This document shows, piece after piece, positions 16,532-25,575 of a DNA stretch of 64,000 nucleotides. Positions within the stretch are counted from its first letter, which is position 1. The number at the start of each line of letters is the position of its first letter. The stretch lies in contig NZ_CP016782.1 of NCBI RefSeq assembly GCF_002288365.1, positions 1,264,794 to 1,328,793 of the forward strand, written 5' to 3'. The translations under genes were made by a program, and so were the position numbers. The notes beneath the pieces were generated by a model. That model worked only from the letters and a program-made list of their open reading frames with translations, searched no databases and was not told where the DNA came from. The stretch comes from Candidatus Planktophila limnetica (GTDB lineage: Bacteria; Actinomycetota; Actinomycetes; Nanopelagicales; Nanopelagicaceae).

Positions 16532-18591
16532 AGCTTTCTCGATGCGCGACGCTTCGTCTTTGTCTTTTTCTGCTTTTCAGAGTTGCGCTTAAGCGCTGGT
16601 AATTCACCAACTCGAGAAATAATCTGTTCATGGATGTCATCGATATCTTGCAGACCATCAACAATTAAGTAGCGCTCTGGGTCCATCGCAGCGATTTGTA
16701 AGAACTCGTTTCGCACACGCTCATGAAAAGCAAGTGGTTCTGCCTCCAGGCGGTCGCGGCTTTTTAGTCTGCCAAGACCAACATCTGCTGGCATATCAAT
16801 AATGATTGTCAGTGTGGGAAAGAGTGATTCTGTGGCCCAACGTGAAATACGCGCCACTTCATTTGGTTGCAGCACGCGACCAGCCCCTTGATATGCAATG
16901 GATGAATCAAAGTAACGATCAGTGATAACAACGTCGCCGCGATCAAGTGCTGGACGAATAAGTGAGAAAACATGGTGCGCGCGATCGGCAGCGTAAAGCA
17001 ACGCTTCAGCCCGTGGTGAGATTGCACCTGTTTCGTGTCCTAGCAAAATCTTGCGTAAGCCTTGTCCTAAATCTGTGCCGCCTGGTTCGCGTGAAAGAAC
17101 AACTTCTTCGCCTTCTTTTTCTAGCCACTTCTTAAGTAATTTTGATTGCGTAGATTTCCCTGTGCCTTCTCCACCTTCGAAAGCAATGAATACACCTTGA
17201 ACAGGAGCACCTGTAATTGAACCGAGTTCTCCTTTAAGCGCATTTGTTATATCTGACCACAAAGAAACATTGGGGCGATCTTTCATATGGTTATATGAAA
17301 TAGAGCCGATGATTGCGGCCACGATGCCTGCTAGTAAAAATGTTATCTGTGCGCCGTTATAAGTTAACTCTGAGTTACGAAACTTATAAGTGTGCTGGCC
17401 AAAGGCTGCTGCAATAAGTGGCGAAATAGCAAGAACTGCAACGAGTGTGACCCGAATAAGTGATTGCACGAATGCAAATGTGCGACCCCGCACATCATCA
17501 TGTACTTCCATGCCAAGCATGGTGAAGCCTGTGACCCAACAAAGACCTGAGAATGCACCGAGGAAAATAACTGTAATAACTGAAAGAACAAGGTTTGGAA
17601 TCAGTGCAAGTAAGACAAGGAATAAGCCAGCAGTTGTTAGCGATGCTCCAAATAGTCGACGACGAGAGAATTGTGCAAAGACTTTTGGACCTGCTGCTAT
17701 ACCGAGTGCAAGGCCCGTAAAGACTGCGCCAAAGAGAACTCCGTATGCAGCTTCACCGCCACCTAGATCGCCCACAAAGGTGCGTGCAAGACCAATGACG
17801 GCCCCCGCTGCTGCGAATGCACCAACCATGCCAACAATAAGTCCACGAATGATCTTTGAACCAGAGACTGCTTTCCATCCTTGCAAGAGTGATTTAGCAA
17901 CTCCTGCTTCTGTGCCCTTCTTATCTTCACTTGCTTGTGGAATCTCGTGTAATCCCCAAATTGTGTATGCAGCAAATGCAAAAGATGCAGCGTTTATATA
18001 GAGCGCAATATCAACTGCGTTGCCAGCAAAAGTTGGCAAGAACGCACCGATAGCGCTGCTAAAGAGTGCGAGGATAGAAAAGATAATCGCAGCAACAGGG
18101 GCGGTGCCATAGGCGGCTAATAATGAAACTTGATTAGCACTTTCTAATTTATTGCGTGGCACAAGATTGGGAACCGATGCATCTTTGGCAGGTGACCAAA
18201 AGAGCGTGATGCACTCGACCAAGATGGTTGCTGTGTAGAGCCAAAAGTAATTGTGAACGATTGGAATAGATATATAGAGCGCTGTGCGCAAGATGTCGCA
18301 GACAACCATAAGTTTGCGACGATCAAAGCGATCTGCAATAACTCCTGCAAGTGGTCCTAAGAATACTGACGGTAATAAACGCGCAATAAAAACACCTGCT
18401 ATTGCAAAGTTTGCTTTTGCATAGCTATCACCAGAGAGTTGTTGAGCGAGTGCAGTCGTTGCAAGTAATCCAAGCCAATCACCAAGGGAAGAAAACACCA
18501 TGGCGTTCCAAAGTTTGCGAAATGCGGGAATCGCTAAGACTCCACGCGTTTCATCCTGCGCCGGGGCAGCAGGTCTTGGAAGTGAGGACAT
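16528..18591 (-). CDS. tmk: MFS transporter fused to thymidylate kinase
   Basis: 687 residues, two domains in one frame. Residues ~1-435 form a 12-helix MFS transporter with ADRFDRRKLMVVCD in the helix 2-3 loop. After a linker, ~463-670 is thymidylate kinase: P-loop FEGGEGTGKST, SREPGGTDLGQGLR, TDRYFDSSIAYQG and a LID region. The kinase makes dTDP from dTMP; the tail is very basic. Similar fusions are known in Streptomyces (I recall SCO3542), so this is a family architecture, not an assembly error. TAGGAT lies 7 nt before the start codon. What the transporter half moves is unknown. Confidence 0.92.
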   Translation of the reverse strand: MSSLPRPAAPAQDETRGVLAIPAFRKLWNAMVFSSLGDWLGLLATTALAQQLSGDSYAKANFAIAGVFIARLLPSVFLGPLAGVIADRFDRRKLMVVCDILRTALYISIPIVHNYFWLYTATILVECITLFWSPAKDASVPNLVPRNKLESANQVSLLAAYGTAPVAAIIFSILALFSSAIGAFLPTFAGNAVDIALYINAASFAFAAYTIWGLHEIPQASEDKKGTEAGVAKSLLQGWKAVSGSKIIRGLIVGMVGAFAAAGAVIGLARTFVGDLGGGEAAYGVLFGAVFTGLALGIAAGPKVFAQFSRRRLFGASLTTAGLFLVLLALIPNLVLSVITVIFLGAFSGLCWVTGFTMLGMEVHDDVRGRTFAFVQSLIRVTLVAVLAISPLIAAAFGQHTYKFRNSELTYNGAQITFLLAGIVAAIIGSISYNHMKDRPNVSLWSDITNALKGELGSITGAPVQGVFIAFEGGEGTGKSTQSKLLKKWLEKEGEEVVLSREPGGTDLGQGLRKILLGHETGAISPRAEALLYAADRAHHVFSLIRPALDRGDVVITDRYFDSSIAYQGAGRVLQPNEVARISRWATESLFPTLTIIIDMPADVGLGRLKSRDRLEAEPLAFHERVRNEFLQIAAMDPERYLIVDGLQDIDDIHEQIISRVGELPALKRNSEKQKKTKTKRRASRKL

Positions 18592-18632
18592 GGGGACAAT
18601 CCTATCTAAGGCTCAGACAGGGCTAATTGAGC

Positions 18633-18905
18633 CTATTTAATGCCTTTTGCTCTGTAGATATCACGGCGGTGCCCAATTTTAATTACTAATACTTCAAGCC
18701 GATTTTACTCAAAGGTGTAAATCACTCTGTAATCCCCGCTTCGAACACGATAGCCCTCACGGCCGCTGAGTTTTGTAGCTTTTGGCGGAAGTGGGTTCTC
18801 TGCAAGCAGCACAAAAACGCCTGCGATTCTTAATTGATCTTTCTTGGGAATCTTGTTTAGAGCTTTGACTGCAGAAGAAGAAATGTGAACTGTATAGCGA
18901 ATCAC
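18633..18905 (-). pseudogene. RelE/ParE-family toxin with premature stop
   Basis: The GTG at 18905 overlaps the antitoxin stop (GTGA). The frame gives 66 residues: VIRYTVHISSSAVKALNKIP ... YRVRSGDYRVIYTFE, then TAA at 18705-18707. Reading on in the same frame gives NRLEVLVIKIGHRRDIYRAKGIK and then TAG at 18633. This is exactly the missing C-terminus of RelE toxins, with the K-x-G-H-R-R-D-x-Y block that holds catalytic residues. The ancestral protein was therefore 90 residues, cut by a single nonsense codon. The shortened product should not cleave mRNA. Readthrough or a base error in this genome are the alternatives. Confidence 0.88.
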
Positions 18906-19150
18906 GCAATACCTAAGTCGGCCTTCACTTGAGCCCAAGGAATCATCTTTGATTTACTTGCAATCGCTTTATCAAAGTCAGCGATATCTTCTAGTTCTTC
19001 CATTGAATCCAGAAACTTTTCAAAGAGCGAAGGGTTAATTAAAACCGCTACTGGCTTGCCATGCTTAAGTATTTGAACAGGCTTCTTTTGCGCATCTTCA
19101 ACTGCTTCGCTGAAGTTCTCGCGGGCCTCTGTGACTGAAAGTTTTTCCAT
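18902..19150 (-). CDS. Phd/YefM-family antitoxin
   Basis: 82 residues from ATG 19150; a TTG at 19165 lies inside the operator and is unlikely. The N-terminal MEKLSVTEARENFSEAVEDA is the Phd/YefM DNA-binding fold, with ILKHGKPVAVLINP following; the C-terminus would wrap the RelE partner. It normally neutralises the toxin and represses the operon. Here the toxin reading frame is broken while the antitoxin is intact. TACAAT lies exactly 6 nt before the ATG. Confidence 0.88.
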   Translation of the reverse strand: MEKLSVTEARENFSEAVEDAQKKPVQILKHGKPVAVLINPSLFEKFLDSMEELEDIADFDKAIASKSKMIPWAQVKADLGIA

Positions 19151-19157
19151 ATTCAGA

Positions 19158-19186
19158 TTGTACAATACTTATGCCTATTTGTACAA
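19158..19186. promoter_or_regulatory. Paired TTGTACAA operators of toxin-antitoxin operon
   Basis: Two identical 8-bp palindromes TTGTACAA (19158-19165 and 19179-19186) lie 21 bp apart centre to centre, on the same face of the helix two turns away. The proximal one contains the TACAAT -10 hexamer of the antitoxin gene, so a bound antitoxin dimer would block transcription. The distal copy reaches the last codons of the topA gene. Confidence 0.6.
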
Positions 19187-19187
19187 A

Positions 19188-21914
19188 TCAAGAATCTTTC
19201 TTTTTAGCGGCTTTCTTCTTACCAGTTGCTTTGACTGTGTTCTTGGTCAGAGATGGCGCTTTAGCCTTTGGGCTCTTTGCTGCAGCCTTCTTACGTGACT
19301 TCTTTGGCGATGGACCGTTCTCTGCTTCCCACGCACGGCGACCAGCAAGTAATTCGAGTGCGCGATCAAGTGTGAGGGCTTCTAGAGTGTCACCGCGACG
19401 CAGCGTTGCATTTGTTTCACCGTCTGTTACATACATACCGAAGCGACCATCTTTGAGAATAACTTCTTTCTCTGTTGCAGGATCTTTCCCAAGTTCTTTT
19501 AGTGGTGGCTTAGCAACACCACGGCGACGCTCTTTTGGCTTTGAGTAAATCTCTAGGGCTTCATCCAATGAAATGGAGAACAGCTGATCTTCTGATGTGA
19601 GTGTGCGCGAATCAGCGCCAGCCTTTAAATAAGGGCCGTAGCGTCCGTTTTGCACAGTGATGTCATCACCGGCGCTATTAGTGCCCAGCACACGTGGCAA
19701 TGAGAGCAATCTGATTGCATCTTCATATGTAACAGTATCTAGCGTCATTGTTGAAAGAAGGGATGCGGTCTTTGGCTTTGGCGCATCTGCTTTTTTGCGC
19801 TTTTTCTTAGCACCCTCTGGAGCAACTTCTACTGGGAAAACTTCTGTGATGTATGGACCAAAGCGACCGGACTTAGCAATGATCGGCAAGTTAGTAACAG
19901 GGTCCACACCGAGGTCGCGTTCACCTGATGGTTTTGCAAGAATTTCAATTGCAGCTTCCAGTGTTAATTCATCTGGCGCCATTGTCTCTGGAATGTTTGC
20001 AAGCTTGCGTGTTTCACCTTCGCCTTGTTGTAAATAGGCGCCATAGCGACCAACACGAATTTCGATATCTGGGGCTAAGCGCATTGTGTTTACTTCGCGC
20101 GCATCAATTGCACCCAAATCTGCTGATAATTCGTTAAGTCCTGGCTGGCCATCGTGACCATAGAAAAAATCTCGTAGCCAATCAACACGACCAGCTTCAC
20201 CTGCTGCAATCTTGTCCAGATCTTCTTCCATGCTCGCTGTGAATTCGTAATCAACTAACTTAGTGAAGTGAGTCTCTAGTAATCCTGTGACAGAGAAGGC
20301 TAAGAAGGTTGGCACAAGAGCGCGACCGCGCTTATAAACATAACCGCGATCTTGAATTGTTTGAATAATTGATGCAAACGTTGAAGGACGACCGATGCCA
20401 AGTTCTTCCAACTTTTTCACAAGTGTTGGCTCTGTGTAACGAGCTGGTGGCTTTGTCTCATGGCCTTCGCAGTTGTATTCGTTGACCTTTACCGCTTGTC
20501 CGACTGTCATTGCAGGCAAGCGCTTATCTTCTGACTCTTCATCTGTTTTTTCTTCAACAATGTCGTCATAGGCGGCTAGAAATCCTGGGAAAGTAATTAC
20601 CGATCCGTTAGCGCGGAAAATAGTTTCTTTCTTATCATTTGTCGTTGCATCAAAATCAACGCGCATCTGCATTTTCTTAGCATCAGCCATTTGCGAAGCC
20701 ACAGTGCGCTTCCAAATAAGGTCATATAACGCGAATTCATCGCGCGATAGCTCTGGTGCTAGCTCGCCAGGTGTCTTAAAGGAATCTCCTGCAGGCCTAA
20801 TCGCTTCGTGTGCTTCTTGTGCATTCTTTGATTTTCCTTGATACACACGTGGTGAATCAGCAACATGGTCTGCGCCGTATAAAGCTTTTGCAGAAGCACG
20901 AGCTGCGCTGATTGCTTGCTGGGATAAGTTAATTGAATCTGTACGCATGTATGTGATGTAACCATTTTCATACAGACGCTGCGCCACACGCATTGTGATT
21001 TGTGCGCCCCATCCAAGACGTGATCCGGCATCTTGCTGCAGAGTAGAAGTTGTAAATGGCGCCTTTGGTTTTTCCGTACGCGGGGATTCTTCCATTGACT
21101 TAACAGTCAGCGGTGTTCCTTTAAGGGACTCAACAAGTGAACGTGCTGCCGTTTCGTCCAGCAGTAAAATATTTGCAAGTGATTTTTCTTTCACTGCGCC
21201 ATCTGCGCCAAAGTCAGCAGTTGCAGCAACTTTCTTGCCATCGACAGTGAGCAAGCGCGCGGTGAAACCAAGATCTGTTTGTGCGTTTAGGTCCCACCAA
21301 GCAGATGAAATAAAAGCCATGCGTTCACGTTCTTTTTCAACAATCAGACGAGTAGCAACTGATTGCACGCGCCCTGCAGAAATACGTGGCATAACTTTTT
21401 TCCACAAAACAGGTGAGAGTCTGTATCCATATAAACGATCGAGCACACGACGTGTTTCTTGAGCATCGATCAGGTGATAATCCAGGTCTCGCGTGTTCTC
21501 TACAGCAGCTTGAATCGCCTCTTTTGTAATTTCATTAAAGACCATTCGCTTAATGGGAATCTTTGGTTGTAAGACTTCAACTAAATGCCAGGCGATTGCT
21601 TCGCCCTCGCGGTCTTCATCCGTTGCCAGTAATAACTCGTCGGCGCCTTTCATTAACTCTTTGAGTTCGGCAACCTTCGCTTTTTTATCTGGGTTAATGA
21701 CATAGAGCGGCGCGAAATCATTTTCGATATCTACGCCCTCTTTTGCCCACGCAATCTTTTTGTATTCCTTAGGAATATCAGCGGCTCTCTGAGGTAAGTC
21801 ACGAATATGGCCGACGCTAGCCTCGACGATGTATTCATCGCCGAGGTAGCCGCCAATTTTGCGTGCTTTAGCTGGTGATTCAACAATCACCAGCTTTTTC
21901 AGTTCTTTAGCCAT
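19188..21914 (-). CDS. topA: DNA topoisomerase I
   Basis: 908 residues, type IA topoisomerase relaxing negative supercoils. Toprim domain from the N-terminus (VIVESPAKARKIGGYLG; ATDEDREGEAIAWH). Active-site Tyr in YITYMRTDSINLS at about 320. C-terminal half made of repeated GRFGPYI / GRYGAYL modules without four-cysteine zinc fingers, ending in a lysine-alanine-rich tail (about 865-908), the actinobacterial form that gives processivity. The lower-case spacing to the toxin-antitoxin operon downstream is about 37 bp. Confidence 0.96.
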   Translation of the reverse strand: MAKELKKLVIVESPAKARKIGGYLGDEYIVEASVGHIRDLPQRAADIPKEYKKIAWAKEGVDIENDFAPLYVINPDKKAKVAELKELMKGADELLLATDEDREGEAIAWHLVEVLQPKIPIKRMVFNEITKEAIQAAVENTRDLDYHLIDAQETRRVLDRLYGYRLSPVLWKKVMPRISAGRVQSVATRLIVEKERERMAFISSAWWDLNAQTDLGFTARLLTVDGKKVAATADFGADGAVKEKSLANILLLDETAARSLVESLKGTPLTVKSMEESPRTEKPKAPFTTSTLQQDAGSRLGWGAQITMRVAQRLYENGYITYMRTDSINLSQQAISAARASAKALYGADHVADSPRVYQGKSKNAQEAHEAIRPAGDSFKTPGELAPELSRDEFALYDLIWKRTVASQMADAKKMQMRVDFDATTNDKKETIFRANGSVITFPGFLAAYDDIVEEKTDEESEDKRLPAMTVGQAVKVNEYNCEGHETKPPARYTEPTLVKKLEELGIGRPSTFASIIQTIQDRGYVYKRGRALVPTFLAFSVTGLLETHFTKLVDYEFTASMEEDLDKIAAGEAGRVDWLRDFFYGHDGQPGLNELSADLGAIDAREVNTMRLAPDIEIRVGRYGAYLQQGEGETRKLANIPETMAPDELTLEAAIEILAKPSGERDLGVDPVTNLPIIAKSGRFGPYITEVFPVEVAPEGAKKKRKKADAPKPKTASLLSTMTLDTVTYEDAIRLLSLPRVLGTNSAGDDITVQNGRYGPYLKAGADSRTLTSEDQLFSISLDEALEIYSKPKERRRGVAKPPLKELGKDPATEKEVILKDGRFGMYVTDGETNATLRRGDTLEALTLDRALELLAGRRAWEAENGPSPKKSRKKAAAKSPKAKAPSLTKNTVKATGKKKAAKKKDS

Positions 21915-21946
21915 GAAGTCCTAACAACGGGGGAAGTGGACGGTTT

Positions 21947-24229
21947 TTAGTACTCGATCGACGTTGATTGACGACGGTTGCGCACAAGAGCGGCAACAAT
22001 AATCAACGTTGCAACAACACCGATTAAAGTGTTGATGTTTGAGTTTCCACCGAGTGCGAATGAAACGATTGCTGGTGTAACAAGTAGACCAACAAGGTTC
22101 ATCACCTTAATAAGTGGGTTAATCGCAGGACCTGCAGTGTCTTTAAATGGATCTCCGACAGTGTCGCCAACGATTGTTGCGGTGTGGGCATCTGATCCCT
22201 TGCCACCGTAATTTCCATCTTCAACCATCTTCTTTGCGTTATCCCACGCACCGCCAGAGTTTGAAAGAAATACTGCCATCAGTGTTCCGGTGCCGATTGC
22301 ACCAGCGAGGTATGCACCGAGTGCGCCAACTCCAAGACCGAAGCCAACTGCAATTGGTGCCATCACTGCTAGCAATCCTGGTGTTACAAGTTCGCGCAGT
22401 GAATCGCGTGTACAGATGTCTACAACGCGGCCATACTCTGGCTTTTCAGTGCCTTTCATGATTCCAGGATGTAACTTAAATTGATTACGGACTTCCATAA
22501 CCACAGCTCCTGCAGCGCGTGATACCGCGTTGACTGCAAGACCTGAGAAGAGGAATACAACGGCTGCGCCGATAATCAAACCAACAAGGTTGCGTGGATT
22601 AGCAACATCTAGCACGCCTTGATATTCAAGACCGAGGTTTGCAGCCTCTTGTCCTGCATCTTTAACCGCTTGTTTGATTGCATCTGTAAATGCACCAAAG
22701 AGAGCAGTGGCTGCAAGAACAGCAGTTGCGATTGCAATTCCTTTAGTGATCGCCTTTGTTGTGTTACCAACAGCGTCAAGGGATGTAAGAATCTGTGCGC
22801 CTTCGCCCTTAACATCGCCAGACATTTCTGCAATGCCTTGTGCGTTATCTGAAATTGGTCCGAAGGTATCCATTGCAACGATGACACCAACTGTGGTCAA
22901 AAGACCAGTACCAGCTAATGCGATTGCAAGCAGGGATAGAACAATGGAGCCGCCACCGAGTGCGAAAGCACCAAAGACAGCGGTAGCAATAAGAATTGCG
23001 CTGTATACAGCTGATTCAAAACCAACTGCAATACCAGCCAAAATCACTGTTGCAGCACCTGTTTGTGAAGAAGCGGCAACATCATTAACTGGACGCTTAC
23101 CAACTTCTGTAAAGAAGCCGGTCAGAACCTGAATTGCTGCAGCTAGTGCGATACCAATTAGTACTGCGCCATATGCAAGAACGCGTGGGTTTATGTTTCC
23201 AGCAGATTCAATTGCTTCTTGTGATAGTCCAGTGAGTAACTTAAAGTCAGATGGTAGGTAAGTAAATGTTGCAAGTCCTGTGAGAACTGCAGAGATCAGA
23301 GCAGATATGAAGAAGGAACGATTAATTGCTTGCATCGCATTCTTATCTGTTGGACGAAGACGGGTAAGGAAAATACCGATTACCGCAGTAATGGTTCCGA
23401 TTGCAGGAACGATCAGTGGATAGATAAGTCCGGCATCTCCTAGTGCTGCTTTACCAAGAATCAACGCTGCAACAAGAGTCACTGCATAAGACTCGAACAA
23501 GTCAGCTGCCATACCAGCGCAGTCACCGACGTTATCTCCCACGTTATCTGCAATTGTTGCAGCGTTACGTGGGTCATCTTCTGGAATATTCTTTTCAACT
23601 TTACCCACAAGGTCTGCGCCAACATCTGCAGCCTTTGTGAAGATACCGCCACCCACGCGCATAAACATCGCGAGCATTGCAGCGCCAAAACCAAATCCTT
23701 CAAGAACCGCTGGTGCGTTTTCGCGGTAGATGATTACAACAAGGGATGCGCCAACTAGTCCAAGACCAACAGTTGTCATACCAACTACGCCGCCGGTACG
23801 AAATGCGATCTGTACTGCCTTTTCGCCATTTTTATTACGGGCTGCTTCTGCAACGCGAACATTTGCGCGCACAGCAAGCCACATGCCGTTATAGCCAACC
23901 AGTGCTGAGAAACCTGCACCGAGTAAGAAAAAGATTGAACGTCCAATACGGATATCCATATCTCCTGGCAGTGCGAAGAGAAGAACAAAAACAATTCCTA
24001 CAAAGTATGAAAGTGTTCGGAACTGGCGCGCGAGATATGCGGCGGCGCCTTCCTGAACTGCTTCTGCGATTTCACGCATTTTGGCTGTGCCATCGCTCTG
24101 CGCCAAAACTTGGGCGCGAAGTGCCCAGGCGATGCCCAGGGCGATCAATGAAATTGCTAGAACGGCGTAGACGTAGTTCAGGTTTGAGCCTTCTACGGTC
24201 ACTAGTGATTGGGAGCTGGCAGCTCGCAT
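21947..24229 (-). CDS. hppA: K+-independent proton-translocating pyrophosphatase
   Basis: 760 residues from ATG 24229, chosen because GGAGGAG lies six bases upstream; the frame extends to 24316 without such support. About 16 membrane helices. Pyrophosphate site DVGADLVGKVE and NVGDNVGDCAG; later FKDTAGPAINPLIKV. The segment GNTTKAITKG carries Lys where K+-dependent enzymes have Ala, so it belongs to the K+-independent, H+-pumping type. It recovers energy from biosynthetic pyrophosphate as a proton gradient. Confidence 0.95.
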   Translation of the reverse strand: MRAASSQSLVTVEGSNLNYVYAVLAISLIALGIAWALRAQVLAQSDGTAKMREIAEAVQEGAAAYLARQFRTLSYFVGIVFVLLFALPGDMDIRIGRSIFFLLGAGFSALVGYNGMWLAVRANVRVAEAARNKNGEKAVQIAFRTGGVVGMTTVGLGLVGASLVVIIYRENAPAVLEGFGFGAAMLAMFMRVGGGIFTKAADVGADLVGKVEKNIPEDDPRNAATIADNVGDNVGDCAGMAADLFESYAVTLVAALILGKAALGDAGLIYPLIVPAIGTITAVIGIFLTRLRPTDKNAMQAINRSFFISALISAVLTGLATFTYLPSDFKLLTGLSQEAIESAGNINPRVLAYGAVLIGIALAAAIQVLTGFFTEVGKRPVNDVAASSQTGAATVILAGIAVGFESAVYSAILIATAVFGAFALGGGSIVLSLLAIALAGTGLLTTVGVIVAMDTFGPISDNAQGIAEMSGDVKGEGAQILTSLDAVGNTTKAITKGIAIATAVLAATALFGAFTDAIKQAVKDAGQEAANLGLEYQGVLDVANPRNLVGLIIGAAVVFLFSGLAVNAVSRAAGAVVMEVRNQFKLHPGIMKGTEKPEYGRVVDICTRDSLRELVTPGLLAVMAPIAVGFGLGVGALGAYLAGAIGTGTLMAVFLSNSGGAWDNAKKMVEDGNYGGKGSDAHTATIVGDTVGDPFKDTAGPAINPLIKVMNLVGLLVTPAIVSFALGGNSNINTLIGVVATLIIVAALVRNRRQSTSIEY

Positions 24230-24348
24230 GTTGTCTCCTCCAGGAGCAATAGGGCCCGATTGGCCCACAAAGTTGTAGCAGTCTACGCACACCGCCCCTG
24301 AAAAACGCAAATACACCTATCTATTAGGTATCCCAATAGGCTTAACTC

Positions 24349-24996
24349 ATGAACTTATCCACCCTCTTTGATGCCCACTCAATTGTTGGAGATCTTGGAT
24401 TAGTCGGAGTTCTAGCCATCATCTTCGCCGAAACAGCTCTGCTGATCGGCCTGGCATTTCCCGGAGACTCACTACTTTTCATTGCCGGTGTCGCCGCATC
24501 TGGTTCGGGTGCAGCGATTTTGGGAGGCGCAGCCCTTGATCCAGTGGCGCTCTTTATCGGTGCGCCGATTGCAGCGATTCTTGGAGCTCAAGTTGGACAT
24601 ATTTTTGGCGCGACCTATGGTCGTAAATTATTTGATCGACCAGATGGACGCTTTTTTAGTCGCAAGAGAGTAATTGCCACAGAAAAATGGCTACGTAAAT
24701 ACGGCACAGGACGGGCAATCATCTTGGCTCGCTTTGTTCCATTCGTAAGAACGTTGATTAACCCACTCTGTGGAATTGTAAAGATTCCAGCACGAACATT
24801 TTTTGTCTGGAACTTTATTGGCGGAATTATCTGGACACAATCCGTGATTTTCTTAGGTTACATCCTGGGAGAAAAACTAGAGGGCTCAGTTGATAAATAC
24901 ATCTTGCCAATTGTTGGCTTAATCGTCGTTCTATCTTTAATTCCTGTCGTAATCGAAATCTTCCGCGAGCGACAGACCAAAAAACACCACAGCTAA
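24349..24996 (+). CDS. DedA-family membrane protein
   Basis: 215 residues, DedA/SNARE-associated fold with re-entrant helices: FAETALLIGLAFPGDSLLF near the start, the conserved ARFVPFVRTLINPLCG (about 126-141) and GGIIWTQSVIFLGYILGE. Members of this family are proton-dependent lipid-carrier or phospholipid flippases; the substrate here is unknown. TAGGCT lies exactly 6 nt before ATG, indicating a leaderless transcript. Converges with pyrE, the stops one base apart. Confidence 0.88.
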   Translation: MNLSTLFDAHSIVGDLGLVGVLAIIFAETALLIGLAFPGDSLLFIAGVAASGSGAAILGGAALDPVALFIGAPIAAILGAQVGHIFGATYGRKLFDRPDGRFFSRKRVIATEKWLRKYGTGRAIILARFVPFVRTLINPLCGIVKIPARTFFVWNFIGGIIWTQSVIFLGYILGEKLEGSVDKYILPIVGLIVVLSLIPVVIEIFRERQTKKHHS

Positions 24997-24997
24997 T

Positions 24998-25531
24998 CTA
25001 TAGACCTAGATCTGCTAATTGAAACGCAGCGCGGTATTCATATCCGGCTTCTTTAATCTTTGGTTCTGCGCCACGCTCAACAATTACTGCGATACCAACA
25101 ACAATTGCGCCAGCTTCTATGAGTGCTTCAACTGCGGTTAGAACTGAACCACCAGTTGTTGATGTGTCTTCAACTGCTAAAACTCTTTTGCCAACAACAT
25201 CTGGTCCTTCAATGCGTCGTTGTAATCCATGTGCTTTTTCTGCCTTGCGCACAACAAATGAGTCAAGCTTTCTTCCTTGCTGGGCTGCAACGTGCATCAT
25301 CGCTGTTGCGACGGGGTCTGCGCCTAACGTAAGACCACCAACTGCTTCGTAATCTAAATCTTTTGTTAAATCCAGCATTACTTGACCAACAAGTGGCGCT
25401 GCAACAGAGTCCAGTGTCACGCGACGAAGATCTACGTAGTAGTCAGCTTCTTTTCCTGAAGATAAAATCACTTTGCCGTGCACAACGGCTTTCGTAATTA
25501 TCTGTTCTCGGAGAGTTTCCTGTGGATTCAT
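24998..25531 (-). CDS. pyrE: Orotate phosphoribosyltransferase
   Basis: 177 residues from ATG 25531 (TAGGGT-N6-ATG); a GTG two codons earlier is possible. Joins orotate to PRPP, giving OMP in pyrimidine synthesis. PRPP motif VLAVEDTSTTGGS at about 119-131; SGKEADYYVDLRR near the N-terminus binds orotate. Divergent from the DUF1800 gene, with 44 bp between the two start codons holding both promoters. Confidence 0.93.
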   Translation of the reverse strand: MNPQETLREQIITKAVVHGKVILSSGKEADYYVDLRRVTLDSVAAPLVGQVMLDLTKDLDYEAVGGLTLGADPVATAMMHVAAQQGRKLDSFVVRKAEKAHGLQRRIEGPDVVGKRVLAVEDTSTTGGSVLTAVEALIEAGAIVVGIAVIVERGAEPKIKEAGYEYRAAFQLADLGL

Positions 25532-25575
25532 GTTCACACCCTATATCTCCATCTATTGCCACTTACTCTGCACTC
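25532..25575. promoter_or_regulatory. Divergent leaderless promoters, pyrE / DUF1800
   Basis: TAGGGT-N6 precedes pyrE ATG 25531 on the minus strand and TACTCT-N6 precedes ATG 25576 on the plus strand. Both match the TANNNT-N6-start pattern found throughout the window. No operator-like palindrome was seen between them. Confidence 0.45.

Noticed and set aside
17390..18001. Plus-strand frame of 203 codons
   Set aside because: Antisense shadow of the MFS half of the transporter-kinase fusion, Arg/Pro/Ala/Thr-rich as such shadows are.
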